Shown here one piece after another: positions 4,577-5,835 of a stretch of DNA of 5,835 bases. The DNA is from Lysobacterales bacterium. GTDB taxonomy: Bacteria; Pseudomonadota; Gammaproteobacteria; Xanthomonadales; SZUA-36. The DNA is taken from assembly GCA_030637665.1 (NCBI GenBank), contig DAOWGA010000185.1:1-5835 (forward strand), given 5' to 3'. Under the pieces are notes generated by a model that saw only the letters and a program-made list of their open reading frames with translations, searched no databases and was not told the DNA's origin. The stretch's first letter is position 1. Each line of letters opens with the position of its first letter. The position numbers and the translations under genes were made by a program.

Positions 4577-5835
4577 GCACGGCTCTCCGCCAACCTCGCG
4601 ATGATGCCGGCCGCCTGTTCTTCAAGCACCTGAATCAGGGACTTGGCCTTTCCCTGTAAGGCGCTGTGAAGCAGCGTGAGAGGAATGGCCACGACCAGTC
4701 CGAGCACCGTCGTGACCAATGCGGTCGAGATGCCACCCGCCATCATGCGCGGATCACCCGTACCGAACAATGTGATCATCTGGAAAGTTGCAATCATGCC
4801 GACAACCGTACCCAGCAGGCCGAGCAAGGGGGCCACCACATACAGGACTTTGATAAAGCTCAACCCGGTTTCGATTGGCGCCGTCTCACGCAGGATGGCC
4901 TCATCCAGTTTGAGCTCCAGCGTTTCGATATCGGTATCCGGATTATCGGTGTAAACCGCCAGCACACGGCCCAGTGGATTGGATTTGTTGGCGCTTTCGA
5001 TCCTCATTTGGCGCGAAATCTTGCCGCCGGTAGTGTAAAGCGAAGTAGCCTTCCACAAGCACATCAACAGGCCAAACAGGCCGATGCCAATGATCACAAA
5101 ACCGACCGGGCCGCCATCTTCCTTGACCCGCTCCAGGGGTGTCTTCGACTGGACTACCGCCCGCAGAATCTGACCACGGGTAAAGTCAACAGAAAAAGGG
5201 ACGAATTCTCCGTTTGTCGAAGACTGAAGATCTTCAGCCATTCTGCTGAAACGGGTCGCCGGCTGGCGTGCCAGTTCAATCAGGTTGTCCCGGCTCTTGC
5301 CGGTATCCCAATCCAGGAACTGACCGTCACTCACCGCGTTAAAAACACCGACCCGGACGATTTCAAGCTCCTGCTTCTCACCGCTGGTTCGTTCAACGGG
5401 GGCTGAAAATTTAACGACTTTTCCTGACTCTGCGATTTCCGTCACCATCGCCGACCAAAGTTGCCTCAATTCGGGAACCGTCGGCAATTCGCGTCGCTGG
5501 GCAAGATTGGACAGAAACTGGGTCCTTCCGGGCATCTGTGCCGTCACCATCGAATCATCGAGTGCAGCCTGAACATCGCCCGAGGCCTGGCGGACTACAC
5601 CGAACAACTCACCGAGATTACCCATACGCTCTGCCAGGGTCGTTTCAAGTTCTGCCAGGGCTCGTTCATTATGATCGTATTCATCCCGCAAGCGGTCGCT
5701 GCGAACGTTTTCGTCAGCCAGTTCCTGCGTGGCCTGCGCCAGCAGCTTGCGCTGATTGCTGCGCTCCCGAACGAACTGCGCCTCACGCTCGTGGTTGATT
5801 CTTGCTTCGCTACTGGCCGCATCGCGGACAATAAG
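4573..5835 (-). CDS. ttpC: TtpC-like long MotA/TolQ/ExbB-family proton channel protein, 5' end outside window
   Basis: Inner-membrane component of TonB2-type systems, required in Vibrio along with ExbB2, ExbD2 and TonB2 for iron-siderophore uptake. 420 residues are visible and the frame is open to the right edge, with the start beyond it; the in-frame TTG at 5691 is not credible because the same charged coiled-coil carries on upstream. Visible residues 1-75 are a heptad-like charged helix (EREAQFVRERSNQRK onward). A periplasmic domain follows to about 235, including the family-like stretch SGDVQAALDDSMVTAQMPGR (85-104). Membrane helices lie at about 244-262 (GFVIIGIGLFGLLMCLW), 327-355 (YVVAPLLGLLGTVVGMIATF) and 366-390 (AGGISTALVTTVLGLVVAIP). 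Thr343 in GTVVG and Thr376 keep the conserved pore threonines; the usual helix-3 glutamate position is Thr371. Its stop overlaps the exbB start by ATGA, giving translational coupling. Family members usually carry an N-terminal signal peptide and often follow a DUF3450 gene; both would be off the right edge. Confidence 0.9.
   Translation of the reverse strand, partial: LIVRDAASSEARINHEREAQFVRERSNQRKLLAQATQELADENVRSDRLRDEYDHNERALAELETTLAERMGNLGELFGVVRQASGDVQAALDDSMVTAQMPGRTQFLSNLAQRRELPTVPELRQLWSAMVTEIAESGKVVKFSAPVERTSGEKQELEIVRVGVFNAVSDGQFLDWDTGKSRDNLIELARQPATRFSRMAEDLQSSTNGEFVPFSVDFTRGQILRAVVQSKTPLERVKEDGGPVGFVIIGIGLFGLLMCLWKATSLYTTGGKISRQMRIESANKSNPLGRVLAVYTDNPDTDIETLELKLDEAILRETAPIETGLSFIKVLYVVAPLLGLLGTVVGMIATFQMITLFGTGDPRMMAGGISTALVTTVLGLVVAIPLTLLHSALQGKAKSLIQVLEEQAAGIIARLAESRA

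Noticed and set aside
4666..5406. 246-codon plus-strand open frame opposite ttpC
   Set aside because: Rich in His, Gln, Asp and Arg with no recognisable domain; it mirrors a well-supported gene on the other strand.
5689..5691. TTG as the ttpC start codon
   Set aside because: The frame continues without a stop to the window edge and encodes the same charged coiled-coil, so the true start lies outside.

Overview
The window is chromosomal DNA of a gammaproteobacterium. This rests on two gene orders. The adjacent xerD-dsbC pair is in the same order and orientation as in E. coli and many relatives. The gene set ttpC-exbB-exbD-tonB-TPR is the arrangement of the TonB2-type energy-transduction systems known from Vibrio, Shewanella, Pseudoalteromonas and other mostly aquatic gammaproteobacteria. 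I cannot name the genus. Base composition is moderate and even, with no sign of recent transfer, insertion sequences, CRISPR arrays, tRNA or rRNA.

All seven genes lie on the minus strand, so the window is transcribed from right to left. In that order: (1) ttpC, a long MotA/TolQ/ExbB-family protein with a large periplasmic N-terminal part, running off the right edge (5835-4573). (2) exbB (4576-4052), sharing an ATGA overlap with ttpC. (3) exbD (4004-3600), after a 47-base gap holding a hairpin. (4) tonB (3594-2950), 5 bases after exbD. (5) An exported tetratricopeptide-repeat (TPR) protein (about 2960-1674) whose start overlaps the end of tonB. (6) xerD (1618-713), 55 bases further on. (7) dsbC (538-1), after a 174-base gap, cut by the left edge.

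Genes 1-5 are packed as one operon. ExbB and ExbD should form the proton-driven inner-membrane motor. TtpC couples to it, TonB carries the energy to outer-membrane receptors, and the TPR protein is a periplasmic accessory. XerD is the chromosome-dimer recombinase, with all catalytic residues present. DsbC is the periplasmic disulfide isomerase, with its CGYC active site. The xerD-dsbC gap contains a good sigma-E-like promoter candidate (minus strand, 670-643), which would fit an envelope-stress role for dsbC.

I found no new biological system. The points most worth a second look are the sigma-E-like promoter, the loss of the usual TM3 glutamate in both ExbB-family proteins, the exbB-exbD hairpin, and two 8-base G/C homopolymer runs inside coding sequence.
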